Below, piece by piece: positions 5,323 to 7,136 of a stretch of DNA of 7,136 nucleotides. Origin of the DNA: Anaerolineae bacterium (GTDB lineage Bacteria > Chloroflexota > Anaerolineae > Anaerolineales > Villigracilaceae); NCBI GenBank assembly GCA_017303735.1, contig JAFLCF010000213.1:1-7136 (forward strand). The letters run 5' to 3'. A program made the translations under genes and the position numbers. The notes below the pieces were generated by a model that worked only from the letters and a program-made list of their open reading frames with translations, was not told the origin of the DNA and did not search any database. Positions within the stretch are counted from its first letter, which is position 1, and each line of letters starts with the position of its first letter.

Positions 5323-7136
5323 GTGAATTCCCGTAGTCAATCGTTTTTTGTGTACTTACTATTGCTCGTAGCCATCGGAGCCATGATCTTCATTGGCTTG
5401 CGAGACAGTTCAAACGCGACCGAGCCGCTCACCATCAGTGAAGTGGCGCGCATGATCCAAAGCGGTCAGGTGGCGCGCATCGTCATTGAGAGCGACGATA
5501 CGATTCGTGTGATCAAGGTAAATGGAACGCAGGAAACTGCGCTCGAGTCTCGCAAAGAGTCAAATACCTCTCTCATTGAACAACTTCGCGATTATGGCGT
5601 TACCCCCGAACAGCTCGCTGAAATGAACGTTGAAGTCAGCGCGCCTTCTGTATGGGGTGGGGTCTTGAGCGGCGCGTTGTACCTGTTGCCCGTGCTCTTT
5701 ATGGGCGGACTTTTATGGTTCATTTTCCGTCAGGCTCAAGGCAGCAACAATGCCGCCATGTCCTTTGGGAAATCACGCGCGCGCATGTTCAGTGGGGAGC
5801 ATCCCACTGTCACTTTTGCCGATGTTGCCGGTGCTGAAGAAGCCAAACAAGAACTGGCGGAAATCGTCGAGTTCCTGAAAGAGCCGCAGAAGTTCATCCA
5901 ACTCGGCGCTCGTATTCCGAAGGGCGTTTTGCTGGTGGGTCCTCCCGGAACCGGTAAGACCCTTCTTTCTAAAGCCGTGTCTGGCGAAGCGGGCGTGCCC
6001 TTCTTCTCCATCTCTGGTTCCGAGTTCGTGGAAATGTTCGTTGGCGTAGGTGCCAGCCGCGTCCGCGACCTGTTCGACCAAGCCAAGCGCCATTCCCCTT
6101 GTATCATCTTCGTAGATGAAATTGATGCTGTGGGTCGTCAGCGCGGAGCGGGTCTCGGCGGTTCGCACGATGAACGCGAGCAGACCCTCAACCAGATGCT
6201 CGTCGAAATGGACGGTTTCGATACCGACACCAATGTCATTATCATTGCTGCCACCAACCGCCCCGACATTCTGGATCCGGCTCTGCTGCGCCCCGGTCGC
6301 TTCGACCGCCGCGTAACCCTTGATCGCCCTGATGTAAAGGGACGCGAAGCCATCCTCAAGGTACATGTCAAAGGTAAGCCATTGGAACCACAGGCTGACC
6401 TCGCTTCTGTGGCTCGTGGCACACCCGGTTTTGCTGGTGCCGACCTTGAAAATCTCGTCAACGAAGCGGCAATTTTATCCGCCCGCCGCAATAAAAAATC
6501 CATCGGTCAACCCGAATTGGAAGAAGCCATCGAACGCGTAGTGATGGGACCGGAACGCAAGAGCCGCCTCATCTCGGATGAAGAGAAGCGCATCATTGCC
6601 TATCATGAGGCTGGTCATGCCATCGTAGCCAATGCCATCGCTGAAGCCGACCCTGTCCAAAAAGTGACCATCGTCGGTCGCGGACAAGCCGGCGGCGTGA
6701 CATGGTTCCGCCCCGACGAAGACCGCATGCTCATGTCTCGCAAGAAGATGCTTGCCACTCTCGCCTATGCCTTGGGTGGGCGCGCTGCCGAAGAACTCGT
6801 CTTCGACGACATCACCTCTGGTGCATCTGGCGATATTGAGCAGGTGACCCGCATGGCTCGCGCCATGGTCACCCGCCTCGGTATGAGTGCTGAAATGGGT
6901 ACGCTTGTGTATGGTCAGCAGGAAGAGTTGATCTTCCTCGGACGTGAAATCTCCAACCAGCGCGATTACTCTGAAGCCGTCGCCGAGCAGATCGACCGCG
7001 AAGTTCGCAAGCTGGTGGAAGACGCTTATAAGCAAGCTCGTGCTACCGTAAAGAAATATCGCAAGCAGCTCGACCTTGTTGCCAAGAAACTCCTTGAAGT
7101 CGAGTCGATCACCCGCGAAGAGTTCGAACAGCTCTT
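5323..7136 (+). CDS. ftsH: ATP-dependent zinc metalloprotease FtsH (C-terminus beyond window)
   Basis: Membrane-anchored AAA+ protease that unfolds and degrades membrane and short-lived cytoplasmic proteins as a hexamer. 604 residues are visible; FtsH is usually 610-650, so only the tail is cut. Order: transmembrane helix 1 (about 8-26), extracytoplasmic domain, transmembrane helix 2 (about 112-135), AAA+ domain with Walker A GPPGTGKT (206-213), pore loop FVG (239-241), Walker B IIFVDE (261-266) and second region of homology with TNRPD (311-315) and RPGRFDRR (323-330). The protease domain has zinc motif HEAGH (428-432) and the third ligand Asp504 in SGASGDIEQ. No key residue is missing. It starts with GTG, preceded by GGAGG and a strong extended -10. 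Codon use is biased (mostly GAA, CTC and GGT), as expected for a well-expressed housekeeping gene. Confidence 0.98.
   Translation, partial: MNSRSQSFFVYLLLLVAIGAMIFIGLRDSSNATEPLTISEVARMIQSGQVARIVIESDDTIRVIKVNGTQETALESRKESNTSLIEQLRDYGVTPEQLAEMNVEVSAPSVWGGVLSGALYLLPVLFMGGLLWFIFRQAQGSNNAAMSFGKSRARMFSGEHPTVTFADVAGAEEAKQELAEIVEFLKEPQKFIQLGARIPKGVLLVGPPGTGKTLLSKAVSGEAGVPFFSISGSEFVEMFVGVGASRVRDLFDQAKRHSPCIIFVDEIDAVGRQRGAGLGGSHDEREQTLNQMLVEMDGFDTDTNVIIIAATNRPDILDPALLRPGRFDRRVTLDRPDVKGREAILKVHVKGKPLEPQADLASVARGTPGFAGADLENLVNEAAILSARRNKKSIGQPELEEAIERVVMGPERKSRLISDEEKRIIAYHEAGHAIVANAIAEADPVQKVTIVGRGQAGGVTWFRPDEDRMLMSRKKMLATLAYALGGRAAEELVFDDITSGASGDIEQVTRMARAMVTRLGMSAEMGTLVYGQQEELIFLGREISNQRDYSEAVAEQIDREVRKLVEDAYKQARATVKKYRKQLDLVAKKLLEVESITREEFEQL

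Noticed and set aside
5736..7035. Several minus-strand open frames of 120-200 codons
   Set aside because: They lie antisense to ftsH, show no recognisable motif or ribosome site, and result from its biased codon use.

Overview
This 7.1 kb window reads as an ordinary, gene-dense bacterial chromosome segment. The long Ala/Pro/Glu lipoprotein linker, the scarcity of Shine-Dalgarno sites for several genes, and the mix of LysM/M23, DUF192 and stand-alone cyclic-nucleotide-binding proteins look most like a Chloroflexota (Anaerolineae-type) genome. That placement is inferred from protein style only, because no rRNA or other phylogenetic marker is present. I see no mobile element, CRISPR array, tRNA or rRNA.

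Left part, minus strand (reading from 4310 down to 1): a single-domain CheY-like response regulator (3924-4310) is followed by a strong intrinsic terminator. Next comes a compact three-gene set: a DUF192 protein (3503-3874), a secreted LysM + M23 peptidase (2110-3510, 8-nt overlap with DUF192) and a protein made only of a cyclic-nucleotide-binding domain (1573-2064). After an approximately 300-base gap lies a LivJ-type lipoprotein substrate-binding protein (1-1271), which runs off the left edge without reaching its stop codon.

The 1272-1572 gap is the least ordinary part of the window. It holds a good sigma70-type promoter on the minus strand (TTGACC, 17 nt, TATCAT), which predicts a leader of about 205 nt. 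In that leader I see two mutually exclusive hairpins sharing one strand, a 12-nt perfect complement to the 16S rRNA 3' tail with no well-spaced start codon, a perfect 8-bp-arm palindrome, and then the normal Shine-Dalgarno site. This suggests post-transcriptional control of an apparently highly expressed binding protein, but it is a hypothesis.

Right part, plus strand: an exonuclease III-family AP endonuclease (4362-5126) is divergent from the response regulator. An approximately 200-nt gap carries a near-perfect extended -10 promoter, and then comes ftsH (5323 to the window end), encoding the membrane AAA+ zinc protease. FtsH is complete through all catalytic motifs and cut only near its C-terminus.

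The genes do not form one pathway. They cover nutrient uptake, cell-wall turnover, two stand-alone signalling modules (receiver and cyclic-nucleotide domain), DNA repair and membrane protein quality control. I found no clear evidence for a novel defence or biosynthetic system; the leader RNA is the best candidate for something undescribed.
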